DNA of 64,000 nucleotides, taken from assembly GCF_019063845.1 (NCBI RefSeq), contig NZ_CP077683.1:248001-312000 (forward strand), in the 5' to 3' direction. Positions 44,364 to 52,908 of the stretch are shown here, one piece after another. Below the pieces are notes generated by a model, which did no database searches, was not told where the DNA came from, and saw only the letters and a program-made list of their open reading frames with translations. The DNA comes from Geomonas subterranea (GTDB lineage: Bacteria; Desulfobacterota; Desulfuromonadia; Geobacterales; Geobacteraceae). The stretch's first letter is position 1; every line of letters starts with the position of its first letter. The position numbers and the translations under genes are program-made.

Positions 44364-45234
44364 ATGGCATCGAGCACCCCGGTTACGGCAAGGATCGCGT
44401 CCCTGGCGGCAGCGGCACTCACGGTGGCGCTGCTTCTTTTGGCACCCCGCGCCCGGCGCGCGGGGAAGTGTGGACGCTGGACGGGTTCAACATAGGCGGC
44501 GCCGGCACGGTGGTCATAACCGGCGAGGTACGCGCCATCGCGCAGCAGCGACAGGACGGCAAGATCGTCATCGCAGGAGACTTCACCCTGACCGGCGGCG
44601 TCCCCCTCACCACCCGGGGGAACCTGGCCCGGCTGAACCCCGACGGCACCCTGGACCAGGGGTTCGCACCTCCCCCCCTGGACGGCCCGGTGAACGCGCT
44701 GCTCCTGCAGCCCAACCCCGCGGGCCCCGGCACCCCGGACCTGGTCATCGTCGGTGGGGGGTTCACCAAGGCGGGGGCGACCGGCCGTAAAGGGCTCGCC
44801 AGGCTTTCCGGCGGCGACGGCTCCCTGGACGGCTTCGACCCCGTCAGCAGCGCTTTCGCCGTGACGGTGAACGCCATGGCCCTCCTCCCGGGGGGGGAGA
44901 GCATCCTGGTCGGCGGGGAGTTCCGGGAGCTCAAGGGGGGGGTGCCGGCGAGGAACCTCGGCGGGCTCTCCGTGGCCGGCGCCACGAGCGGCCAAGTGAA
45001 CTGGAGTTACCAGGGGGGGCTCGCGCAGGACGCGGGGAACGTGGCGGTGCACGCCATACAGCTGCAGCAGGGAGCCGTGGTGGTGGGAGGGGAGTTCACC
45101 ACCCCGTTTTCGGACAACGTAGCCAGGTTCTCCGCGGCGGGGCTCTACGACGGCAGCTTCAGGCCGGTCTCCCCCGCCGGCGCGGTGCGTGCCCTCGCGC
45201 TGCAGGAGGACGGCAAGATCCTCATCGGGGGGAT
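44364..45234 (+). CDS. Giant delta-60/MBG/dockerin protein, segment 1 (two apparent frameshifts)
   Basis: N-terminal part of one large exported protein. ATG 44364 opens a signal peptide (MASSTPVTARIASLAAAAL, then TVALLLLAPRARRAG), which must change frame at a four-G run (44462-44465) to continue as EVWTLDGFNIGG. It then carries delta-60 repeats, each like VRAIAQQRQDGKIVIAGDF followed by RLNPDGTLDQGF. At a six-G run (45227-45232) the frame is lost again after GKILIGG; one more G would give DFAGGALPDYLARLNPDG and restore the repeat. Both breaks are single missing G bases. Delta-60 repeats are thought to form a beta-propeller on the cell surface or outside the cell. Confidence 0.75.
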
Positions 45235-48200
45235 TTCGCCGGGGGAGCGCTTCCGGACTACCTGGCGCGGCTCAACCCTGACGGCACTCCCGATCCCTTC
45301 GACCCGGGGCTGGACCTCGTCGCCGGCTCCAGGGTCTCTTCCATCTCCGTCCAGCCGGACGGCAGGATCCTCGCGGCCGGGCGCTTCACCGTCGGGGCTC
45401 TGCCGGTGAAGCGCAGCAACATGGCGCGCTTCAAGATCGGCGGCACCCTCGACGACGTCGTCTTTCCCCCCACCGACGCGGCGATCCGGGTGCTGGCCCG
45501 GCAGTGGGACGGCAAGATCCTCGCCGGGGGCGCCTTCGGCTTCGCCGGGGGGACCGTCCGCACATCGCTTGCCCGCTTCTACCCACACGGCACCCTGGAC
45601 GCCGACCTGCCGCAGCTCGTGGACGACAGCGGCATGGTGCTCAGGGCCTCGCTGCACGCCGACGGACACGTCACCGTCTCGGGGATGTTCCAGCAGGTGC
45701 TGGGGCAGGGGAGGCTTCATTTCGCGAGGTTCACCGGGAACTGGACCCTCGACCCCGACTTCGCGCCGCTCGCCGTCCCCCAGCGCGTCTACAGCATCCT
45801 GCCGGTCCCGGGAGAGGGGATGATCCTGGGTGGAAGCTTCCTCTCCATTAACGGTGCGCCGCAGCGCCTGCTGGTAAGGGTGGACGAGGGGGGGGTACCC
45901 GCGCCGCCTCTTTTCAACGCCACGGTCAACTCCTACCTCGGCATCGAGACGATTACCGCCACCATTCCCGTCCCCGACGGATCGTTTCCGGAGGACGGCA
46001 TGACCTACGTGGGGGGGGACACCGGCATCGTCTCCGAATACCAGTACCTGTTCCGAATGAAAAAAGACGGGACCCGCGACGGCTCGTTCGTACCGGCGGC
46101 CGAACTCGACGGCTTCGTGACCGCGATGGCGTTGCAGCCGGACGGAAAGCTCCTGGTGGGGACGGACACGGGGCGCATACTGAGGCTGCTGCCGACCGGC
46201 TCGCTCGACCCCGACTGGAACGGCGGGGTCCCCTTGCAGATGGAGCTCGCGGTGCACGGGATGGCCCTTCTCCCCGACGGCCGGGTGCTGGTCTCCGGTG
46301 ACCTCGGCTACCCCTGGCCGACCACCAACCCCGACACCGGTCTCCCGGAGCTCTTGTGGCGCAACCTGCTCCGGCTGGAGAGTGACGGCAGCATCGATGA
46401 CAGTTTCATCATCCACGCCCGCTACACCTTCGACGAGGGGTACGGCCACGACGTCCTCGGTTTCGCCCTGCAAAGCGACGGCACCATCCTCATCTTCGGT
46501 ATCTTCGACCGGGTCCGGGACGGCTTCGGCACCGTGCTGAACCGCCAGTACGTTGCGCGCATCCTGTCCGACGGTCACCTCGACGCCGGCTTCGACCTGG
46601 GCGTCTTCCCCTTCGACAACGAGACGCCGGCACGCCAGGTCAACAGCATCAACCTGCAGGGGGACGGCAAGTTCCTGCTGGCCGGCGACTTCATCAACGT
46701 GAACGGTAAAAGCAAGCTCGGGCGCTACGCCAACGGCTGGAGCTTCGAAGAGCTCTCCGTGTCGGCCGCCGGCGACGCCGTCACCTGGCTCAGGTCCGGG
46801 AGTTCGCCGGAACTTTGGGGGGTGAGCTTCGAGTACTGCGACGACCTCGATGCCCCCGTGCCGAACTGGGTGCGCCTGGGATACCCGCTGCGCATACCGG
46901 GGGGATGGCGCCTCGGAGGGGTGACCCCGGCGCAGCTCGGGGGGATGAGCCGGAACCGCTACCTGAGGGCCAGGGGGTACGCCGCCGCGGACCAGGGAGG
47001 TACCGGTTCACTCGTGGAGTCGGTGCGCCTGTACCACCTCAAGCCGCAAAAGACCACCGTCACGGTCACGGCGCTGCCGCAGCGCAAGGTCTACGGCCAG
47101 CCCGACCCGGAGCTGACCTACAGCTTCGCCCCGGCGCTCAACGGCGCTGACAGCTTCAGCGGGGCCCTGTCACGGGTAGCCGGCAGGGACGTGGGCTCCT
47201 ACGCCATCATGCAGGGGACCCTCGCCCTGGGCCCCGGCTACGACCTGGTCTTCGCGGGGGCGACCCTCACCATCGAGCAGGCCCCGCTCACCGTCACAGC
47301 CGACGACCAGACCAAGACCGCGAGCTTCGCCAATCCCCCCCTGACCGCGAGCCTCACCGGGCTCGCCCCCTGGGACACCCCGGCCTCCCTTGGGGGCGCC
47401 CCCGAACTCAGCACCGCGGTCGATGCCGCGACGCCCAGGGGGAGCTACCCCATCCACGCGGCCCAGGGGAGCATCACCAGCACCAACTACCGCTACAGTT
47501 TCGCCGACGGGATCATGGTGGTTCAGGGGAGGCCCCAGACCATCGCCCTGCAGGCGCCACCGCTGAAGAGCTACGGGGACGCCGACTTCCCCGCCGGCGC
47601 GAGCGCCGACAGCGGTCTCGCGGTGAGCTACGCCAGCTCGAAACCCGCCGTGGCCACCGTGGCCGGAGGTGAGGTGCGCATCGCCGGCGCCGGGGAGACC
47701 ACCCTCACGGCGACGCAGGGGGGGGACGGCATCTGGGATCCGGCTCCGCCGGTAACGGTTCCCCTCACCGTGCTGAAGGCGCCCCTCATGGTGGTGGCGG
47801 ACGACAAGACGCGGGCCTATCTGACGCCCAATCCGCAGCTCACGGCACATTACCTGGGATTCGTGAAGGGGGAGGGGGTGTCCGTCCTTTCCGGCGCGCC
47901 GTCGCTGATCACCGGCGCGACGCCGGAGAGCCCCGTCGGGAGCTACCCCATCATCGCCGGGACCGGCACCCTCCAGGCGGAAAACTACAGCTTTACCCCC
48001 CTACAGGGGACCCTCACCGTGTACAAGTCCTGCCAGGAGATCACCTTTCCCGCCATCCCGGAGCGGACCTACGGCGATCCCCCCTTCGGGATCGTCGCCT
48101 CCGCCTGCAGCGGCCTGCCGCTCAACTTCAGGAGCTCCAACCCCGATGTCGCCCGCGTCGACGGCGACGTCATCACCATCACCGGCGCGGGAACCGCGGT

Positions 48201-49527
48201 GATCACCGCAAGCCAGGCGGGAACCGGCGACCTGGAGACGGCGCCCGAGAAGTCGCAGCCCTTCGTCGTGCACCGAAGCGGGCAGCAGGTGAGCTTCTCC
48301 TCGCCGGCGCAGAAGGTGGTGGGGGACACCCCCTTCGACCTGGAGGGGAGTGCCACCAGCGGGCTGCCGGTCAGCTATTCGAGCTCCGACGCGGCCGTGG
48401 CGACGGTCGCCGGGAGCACGGTCACCGTCGTCGGCGCGGGGACCACGGTGATCAGCGCGCAGCAGGGGGGAAACGGCAACTACCTCCCCGCGCTGCCGGT
48501 TCCAAGGACGCTCGTCGTCTCCCAGGAGGGAACCCCGCCACAACTCCACCTCTCCACGCTCAATTCGGGGGCGAGCACCTCCAACCCGGTCATGAACCTC
48601 ATGGGGGGGGCGCAGGACGCCTCGGGGATCGCCGGGCTCACGGTGGCGGGGAGCGACAGGAGCGCCGACGCGCCCCTCTTCAGCTCCGCGGTCGTCCTCG
48701 CCGAGGGGGAGAACTCCATCGGCGTGACGGCGCGGGACGGCGCCGGCAACGTGACCACGCACACCTTCAGCATAACCCTCGACGCGCTGGCGCCGGCCCT
48801 GGCTGTGACGGCTCCGGCGGACAACAGCGTCGCCGGCGCGGCCGGGTGCGCCGTCACCGGGACGGTGACCCCGGGCGCCACGGTGACCATGGCGGTGAAC
48901 GGGGCCGCGCTGCGGCAGCTCCAGGTCGACGCCGGCGCCTTCACAGCGAGCGCGCTCCTCGCCGAGGGGGTGAACACCATCGAACTGAACGCGGAACTGG
49001 AGGGGCGGAGCTCGCGGGTCAAGCGGAGCGTCACCTTCACGCCGGGCGCCCCGGCGCTCGCCGTCACCGAACCGGTGCAGGACCTGAGGACGGAGGCGGA
49101 GTCGGTCACCATCCGGGGGACGGCGGGGAGCGAGGCGCAGGGGGGGGTGCAGGTCGAGGCGGGGGGGGCGGTATTCACACCCGGGGTCGATGCCGGAACG
49201 TTCCAGCAGCAGGTGGCGCTCGCCCTCGGGGAGAACCGGATCACGGTACGGGCCGTTTCCGGCGGCGGGGCGGCCAGCGTGGCCCACAGGAACCTCGTGC
49301 GCATCGAGCGGATCAGCGGCGACCTGGACGGCAACGGCAGCGTCGACATCCAGGATGCCATGCTGCTGTTGAGGATCTCGCTGGGAGCCGACCCCGCCAG
49401 CGCGGCGGCGCTCGCCCACGGGGACCTGGCCCCGCTGGTGAACGGGGTGCCCCGGCCGGACGGGGTCGTCGACGTGGGGGATCTCCTGGTACTCCTGAGG
49501 AGGATCGTGGGGCTTGTGCATCTCTAG
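45235..49527 (+). CDS. Giant delta-60/MBG/dockerin protein, segment 2
   Basis: Continuation of the previous segment, 1430 residues to the stop. Further delta-60 repeats (for example VLARQWDGKILAGGAFGFAG) run to about 46.7 kb. MBG-type domains follow (KTTVTVTALPQRKVYGQPDP and APLTVTADDQTKTASFANPP), then Ig-like repeats with the phrase SYSSSDAAVATVAGSTV and bacterial Ig domains. The C terminus is a dockerin-type pair of calcium loops, GDLDGNGSVDIQDAMLLLR and PDGVVDVGDLLVLLRR. It is a modular surface or secreted protein, perhaps tethered through a cohesin. On its own this frame offers only an internal ATG (45421) near 45406, so it would make a truncated, signal-less product. Confidence 0.8.
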   Translation, partial: FAGGALPDYLARLNPDGTPDPFDPGLDLVAGSRVSSISVQPDGRILAAGRFTVGALPVKRSNMARFKIGGTLDDVVFPPTDAAIRVLARQWDGKILAGGAFGFAGGTVRTSLARFYPHGTLDADLPQLVDDSGMVLRASLHADGHVTVSGMFQQVLGQGRLHFARFTGNWTLDPDFAPLAVPQRVYSILPVPGEGMILGGSFLSINGAPQRLLVRVDEGGVPAPPLFNATVNSYLGIETITATIPVPDGSFPEDGMTYVGGDTGIVSEYQYLFRMKKDGTRDGSFVPAAELDGFVTAMALQPDGKLLVGTDTGRILRLLPTGSLDPDWNGGVPLQMELAVHGMALLPDGRVLVSGDLGYPWPTTNPDTGLPELLWRNLLRLESDGSIDDSFIIHARYTFDEGYGHDVLGFALQSDGTILIFGIFDRVRDGFGTVLNRQYVARILSDGHLDAGFDLGVFPFDNETPARQVNSINLQGDGKFLLAGDFINVNGKSKLGRYANGWSFEELSVSAAGDAVTWLRSGSSPELWGVSFEYCDDLDAPVPNWVRLGYPLRIPGGWRLGGVTPAQLGGMSRNRYLRARGYAAADQGGTGSLVESVRLYHLKPQKTTVTVTALPQRKVYGQPDPELTYSFAPALNGADSFSGALSRVAGRDVGSYAIMQGTLALGPGYDLVFAGATLTIEQAPLTVTADDQTKTASFANPPLTASLTGLAPWDTPASLGGAPELSTAVDAATPRGSYPIHAAQGSITSTNYRYSFADGIMVVQGRPQTIALQAPPLKSYGDADFPAGASADSGLAVSYASSKPAVATVAGGEVRIAGAGETTLTATQGGDGIWDPAPPVTVPLTVLKAPLMVVADDKTRAYLTPNPQLTAHYLGFVKGEGVSVLSGAPSLITGATPESPVGSYPIIAGTGTLQAENYSFTPLQGTLTVYKSCQEITFPAIPERTYGDPPFGIVASACSGLPLNFRSSNPDVARVDGDVITITGAGTAVITASQAGTGDLETAPEKSQPFVVHRSGQQVSFSSPAQKVVGDTPFDLEGSATSGLPVSYSSSDAAVATVAGSTVTVVGAGTTVISAQQGGNGNYLPALPVPRTLVVSQEGTPPQLHLSTLNSGASTSNPVMNLMGGAQDASGIAGLTVAGSDRSADAPLFSSAVVLAEGENSIGVTARDGAGNVTTHTFSITLDALAPALAVTAPADNSVAGAAGCAVTGTVTPGATVTMAVNGAALRQLQVDAGAFTASALLAEGVNTIELNAELEGRSSRVKRSVTFTPGAPALAVTEPVQDLRTEAESVTIRGTAGSEAQGGVQVEAGGAVFTPGVDAGTFQQQVALALGENRITVRAVSGGGAASVAHRNLVRIERISGDLDGNGSVDIQDAMLLLRISLGADPASAAALAHGDLAPLVNGVPRPDGVVDVGDLLVLLRRIVGLVHL

Positions 49528-49596
49528 GAACTTTTCCTTGCCTTTCGCGCTCCAAAATCGTATAGAAGTCTCTAATCTCACGACCAGGAGCGGCGG

Positions 49597-51087
49597 ATGA
49601 AAAGGAATTGGCGATCCAACTTCGGCGGCTGTGCGCTCTTTGCCTTTGCTCTCCTCGCGGGGTGCGCCTCCGGCGGCGACCTGCCGCGGCGCATCGGCGA
49701 GAGCCTGGACGGCATCGCCCGGAACTCCGCAAGCGGCCAGTTCCTGTACGTCGATCCCGGCACCCCCGGGCTGCCGCAGCCGCTTCTCTACCCGGTGCGG
49801 CGCACCCTTTTGGGGTGGGAGCTCGCCTTCCCCCCGGTCGCGGTCAACCTGGGGAGAAGCGGCGTGGCGCCCCCCTTCGAGAAGCGGGAAGGGGACGGGC
49901 GCACCCCGTCGGGGATGTTCCCGCTGCGCACGGCCTTCGGCTATCCGGCCGCCGTCGCCGGCACCTTCCCCTACCGCCAGGTCGACAGTCACGACCTCTG
50001 GGTCGACGATCCCCAATCCCCCGACTACAACCGCTGGGTCTCGCGCGGCGAGACCCGGGCCACCTCGTTCGAGGAGCTGCTGCGTCCCGATCCGCTCTAC
50101 AAGTACGCGCTCGCGCTCGACTACAACAGCGAGCCGGTGGTGCGCGACCTGGGGAGCGCCATCTTCATCCACGTGGAGCGCGGCCCTGACACCGGCACCG
50201 CCGGCTGCGTGTCGCTGCCGGAAAAGGAGCTGGTGCAGCTGATCGGCTGGCTCGATCCCGAAAAACGGCCGCAGGTGGTGATCGGGGGCGCCTCCGCCGT
50301 GGCGGCCGCCTCCGCCGGCGTCGCCGGACAGCTTCCGGACGACCTCCCGTCCGTACTGAAGGGGAGGCTCTCGGGGGGAGAGCGTCTCCTGGCGCTGCGT
50401 CACGGTACCGGGGGATTCTTCGCCGCCGCGGTATCGCTCCCCCCGGAGGTCGGCGGGCTCATGCAGGCGAAAAAATCCTGGCGGCCGGAGTGCCCGGTCC
50501 CGCTGGACCAGCTCGCCTACCTGGTCACCTCCTTCTGGGGCTTCGACGGCAAGCCGCACTACGGCGAGCTGGTGGTGCACCGGGCCCTTGCCGCCTTCTT
50601 CATGGATTCCCTGCACCACGCCTACAACGGCCGCTTCCCGATCGAGCGGATGGAGCTCATCGACGCCTTCGACGCCGACGATTTCCGCTCCATGGAGGCG
50701 AACAACAGCTCCGCCTTCAACTGCCGGGAGGTCCCCGGCAGGCCCGGCGTCTTCTCGAGGCACAGCTACGGCGCCGCCATCGACGTCAACCCGCGCCAGA
50801 ACCCGTACCTGATGCTTGAGGAGGGGGGGCGGCAGCAGGGCGCCGGGATCACGGGCGCTGCTGCGGCGCGGGAATTCTGCCTGGGCAACCCGTCGCTGTG
50901 CCGCGTGCTCCCCGCCGCGTCGTTCGACCACCTCGACCGGCAGGAACAGCGTCCCGGCATGCTGCTGCCGGGTGACCCGCTCCTTACCCCCTTCCGCCAG
51001 CGCGGCTTCACCTGGGGGGGGAGCTGGCGTTTCCCGGACTACCAGCACCTCGAATACGACCTGGGGAAGCTTCTGCCGGGCGTCTGA
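49597..51087 (+). CDS. Lipoprotein with L,D-transpeptidase and M15 peptidase domains
   Basis: A 496-residue lipoprotein (signal FALLAGCASG, lipidated Cys near residue 23). Residues about 45-230 form a YkuD-type L,D-transpeptidase: DGRTPSGMFPLRTAFGYP, and the active-site region IFIHVERGPDTGTAGCVSLP with the catalytic cysteine. Residues about 295-496 resemble the VanY/M15 D-Ala-D-Ala carboxypeptidase fold: SRHSYGAAIDVNPRQNPY with zinc ligands His and Asp, and YQHLEYDL with the third His. One protein could thus trim and cross-link or anchor peptidoglycan stem peptides. ATG 49597 follows GGAGCGGCGG. It is 70 bases after the giant protein gene, so a role in anchoring that protein is possible but unproven. 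Confidence 0.83.
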   Translation: MKRNWRSNFGGCALFAFALLAGCASGGDLPRRIGESLDGIARNSASGQFLYVDPGTPGLPQPLLYPVRRTLLGWELAFPPVAVNLGRSGVAPPFEKREGDGRTPSGMFPLRTAFGYPAAVAGTFPYRQVDSHDLWVDDPQSPDYNRWVSRGETRATSFEELLRPDPLYKYALALDYNSEPVVRDLGSAIFIHVERGPDTGTAGCVSLPEKELVQLIGWLDPEKRPQVVIGGASAVAAASAGVAGQLPDDLPSVLKGRLSGGERLLALRHGTGGFFAAAVSLPPEVGGLMQAKKSWRPECPVPLDQLAYLVTSFWGFDGKPHYGELVVHRALAAFFMDSLHHAYNGRFPIERMELIDAFDADDFRSMEANNSSAFNCREVPGRPGVFSRHSYGAAIDVNPRQNPYLMLEEGGRQQGAGITGAAAAREFCLGNPSLCRVLPAASFDHLDRQEQRPGMLLPGDPLLTPFRQRGFTWGGSWRFPDYQHLEYDLGKLLPGV

Positions 51088-51327
51088 CGTCGCGCGCACA
51101 GGCTGCGACCCTGAACCTTGAGTTCGAGGAACCGGTAGCCCAGCAGAAGGAGCGGGGGAAAAAAGAGGGCACCGCCTGCCAGGGGGGCAGGAGAAGACGG
51201 TCAGTCAAACGGCGAGGTCAGGGAGCACCGATGGAGTTGCGGCAGATCGCGGAGGAGCTTTCCGGCATGGCGGCCTGATTCCGCCGCTGCTGCGGCTTTG
51301 CGGCAAAAGAAGGGGAGTCACAACGAC

Positions 51328-51362
51328 AACGGCGCGTCACCTTTCCAGGTGGCGCGCCGTTT
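51328..51362. terminator. Hairpin terminator between the peptidase and flgM
   Basis: AACGGCGCGTCACCT and AGGTGGCGCGCCGTT form a 15-base-pair stem with one mismatch and loop TTCC. It lies 22 bases beyond the flgM stop. The preceding 240 bases hold no supported gene. Confidence 0.7.
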
Positions 51363-51384
51363 GGGTTTCAAGGGGGAGGGATGG

Positions 51385-51669
51385 TCAGACGCCGCTGCCG
51401 GCGGAAAGCATCTTCTCCGCGACCTGCCGGGAATCCACCCGGTACTCTCCCGACTGTATCCGCGCCCTGATGGCGGCCACGCGCCGCGCCTGCTCCTGGT
51501 CCAGTTCGCGGGTCGAGATCCGGGAGAGGGACGAGGATAGCTCCACCACGTCCTCCTGTCGCTCGGGGCGGCCACCCGGTTGCTGCGCCCGGGTCCGCGG
51601 GGGTGTGTCCATTCTTCCCTCTACGGGAAGGGCAGGTTTGGCCTGCTCTATCTTATCGGTGATGTTCAT
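51385..51669 (-). CDS. flgM: Anti-sigma-28 factor FlgM
   Basis: A 94-residue FlgM, which holds the flagellar sigma factor FliA until the hook is complete and is then exported. The N terminus MNITDKIEQAKPALP is disordered in type; the C-terminal sigma-binding half is VVELSSSLSRIS followed by ARRVAAIRARIQSGEYRVDSRQVAEKML, the conserved family block. It stands alone: no flagellar genes are adjacent in this window, whereas flgM is often next to flgN and flgK. GAGATATGAAC gives a weak but acceptable start at 51669. Confidence 0.9.
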   Translation of the reverse strand: MNITDKIEQAKPALPVEGRMDTPPRTRAQQPGGRPERQEDVVELSSSLSRISTRELDQEQARRVAAIRARIQSGEYRVDSRQVAEKMLSAGSGV

Positions 51670-52065
51670 ATCTCCGGCTCTTTTTCCGTTGTTGGTGTGT
51701 GTGCAGGAACTATTTGAATGGTAATAGTTTTCTTCCGCAAAGCCCAGTGATATTTATTTCATTATCATCGAGGCGGATGACTGCCCCGAAAAGGGGATGA
51801 TCTCGATCCCGCCGCACCGCCACAGTCATTGACGTTATCCCTGAGCCCGGCGCCATCGCCGCTCTGCCGTCTCCCCTTCGATCACCTTTCTCTCCGCCTA
51901 TTCCCTGTCTGTCGCCCGCTTGTCCGGGTGCTCACCAGTCGACTCCTGCTCCAGTCGCGCCAAAAAAACAAACATAGTCGTATTGACATTAAAGGGCGCT
52001 AAGTTATTTTTGATGGGTGCCGCCCGCCGGGTAACAGCGAAGTGAACGGCTAAAAGGAGGACACC
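51670..52065. other. Gene-free stretch
   Basis: This 396-base gap between the divergent flgM and a small membrane protein gene shows no supported coding sequence. It contains a promoter for the plus-strand gene (51983-52010) and an AT-rich patch just before it. I see no repeat or RNA motif. Confidence 0.6.
51983..52010 (+). promoter_or_regulatory. Sigma-70-like promoter of the small membrane protein/rhodanese genes
   Basis: -35 TTGACA (51983-51988) and -10 TATTTT (52005-52010) with a 16-base spacer. The start codon is about 50 bases downstream of the predicted start. Confidence 0.6.
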
Positions 52066-52263
52066 ATGGCCACTGTGCAAACGCAAACCCAGGCTCCGTC
52101 CAATGTTCCCGTTCCGGTAGCCAAGCATTCCTTCGGCACCTTCGCCCTGAGTGTCACCCTCTTCATCGTGCTTGTCCTAGCCCTCTTCGTTTACCTCACC
52201 CTGAGGAGGAAGGTCAACGGCAGACACGTCGACCAGAAGGCGGGGGACGAGGGAGAAGACTGA
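52066..52263 (+). CDS. Small single-pass membrane protein
   Basis: A 65-residue protein of unknown function. A polar N-terminal tail (MATVQTQTQAPSNVPVPVAK) is followed by one hydrophobic helix (FALSVTLFIVLVLALFVYLT) and a basic then acidic C terminus (LRRKVNGRHVDQKAGDEGED). The positive charges after the helix suggest the N terminus faces the periplasm. AAGGAGG lies seven bases before ATG 52066, a strong site. The rhodanese gene follows 14 bases later, so the two are an operon and may work together. Confidence 0.78.
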   Translation: MATVQTQTQAPSNVPVPVAKHSFGTFALSVTLFIVLVLALFVYLTLRRKVNGRHVDQKAGDEGED

Positions 52264-52277
52264 ACGGGGAGGGGACC

Positions 52278-52649
52278 ATGCGGAGCGACCTGGCGGTATC
52301 GACGGAGTGGGTATGGGAGCGGATCAAGGAAGGGGAGCCGCTCTTTTTTATCGAGTTGAGGCATCCGGGCGATGCCGGCCACTTCGCCGTGCTGCGGGTG
52401 CGGGGGGGACTGCGTGTCGACTTCGATGACGCGAGGCGGCACCTCCCGGAACTGCCGCGCGACCGCCTGGTGGTGGTCTGTAGTGCCGCGCCCACCGACG
52501 AGCCCGCATTTGATTTGGCCGCCTTTCTCAAGGAGAACGGGGTCCGGGCGCGGGCGCTCGTGGGAGGGGTGGCGGGTTATTTCGAGGCGGGGCTCCCGGC
52601 GGAGGAGGTCAGGGCCGCCCGGGATATGACCCGCTTGCGCGGCGAGTGA
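52278..52649 (+). CDS. Rhodanese-like domain protein
   Basis: A 123-residue single rhodanese domain. It starts VSTEWVWERIKEGEPLFFIELRH, which replaces the usual 'DvR' with ELRHPGDAGHFA, and the active-site loop is VVCSAAPTDEPA with the candidate catalytic cysteine. The end, VRARALVGGVAGYFEAGLP, matches the closing LxGG-W motif. Such proteins move sulfane sulfur or sense redox state; the loop differs from classical CRxGxR, so activity is uncertain. It is preceded by a small membrane protein in the same operon. Confidence 0.85.
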   Translation: MRSDLAVSTEWVWERIKEGEPLFFIELRHPGDAGHFAVLRVRGGLRVDFDDARRHLPELPRDRLVVVCSAAPTDEPAFDLAAFLKENGVRARALVGGVAGYFEAGLPAEEVRAARDMTRLRGE

Positions 52650-52702
52650 GCCGCAACCTGTGCATCCTTTGCGCAGCGGCTTCCAGAGCGGCTTTTGGTG
52701 AG

Positions 52703-52730
52703 TTGACAGGGAGACGAATGACGTTATATT
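52703..52730 (+). promoter_or_regulatory. Sigma-70 promoter of the OmpA-family gene
   Basis: -35 TTGACA (52703-52708) and -10 TATATT (52725-52730) are 16 bases apart. Transcription would begin near 52737, giving a long leader of about 170 bases with foldable GC-rich segments. Confidence 0.78.
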
Positions 52731-52864
52731 GGTAAGCGTTAATTTTTCCGGCAGTGCCGAACCGGGCGCCGCCGGAATCGTATCAACGAGTTAGCGGGAT
52801 CTTTCACGCCGGCTAGGGCCGGGACTGGATGGGCCAGCCAGAGGCCGGCTCGAAAATTTTAGCG

Positions 52865-52900
52865 GGAGGATCTTCGAGATGATCCTCCTCAACAAGGAGG
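52865..52900 (+). promoter_or_regulatory. Mutually exclusive hairpins over the OmpA-gene ribosome site
   Basis: GGAGGATC (52865-52872) can pair with GATCCTCC (52881-52888). The same CCTCC (52884-52888) can instead pair with the ribosome site GGAGG (52896-52900) across a seven-base loop. The first fold frees the ribosome site and the second hides it. This is direct from the sequence; regulation is inference. Confidence 0.55.
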
Positions 52901-52908
52901 CTACCACG

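Noticed and set aside
51232-51279. 15-codon frame MELRQIAEELSGMAA
   Set aside because: Too short, with only a moderate ribosome site and no hydrophobic or conserved pattern; could be chance.
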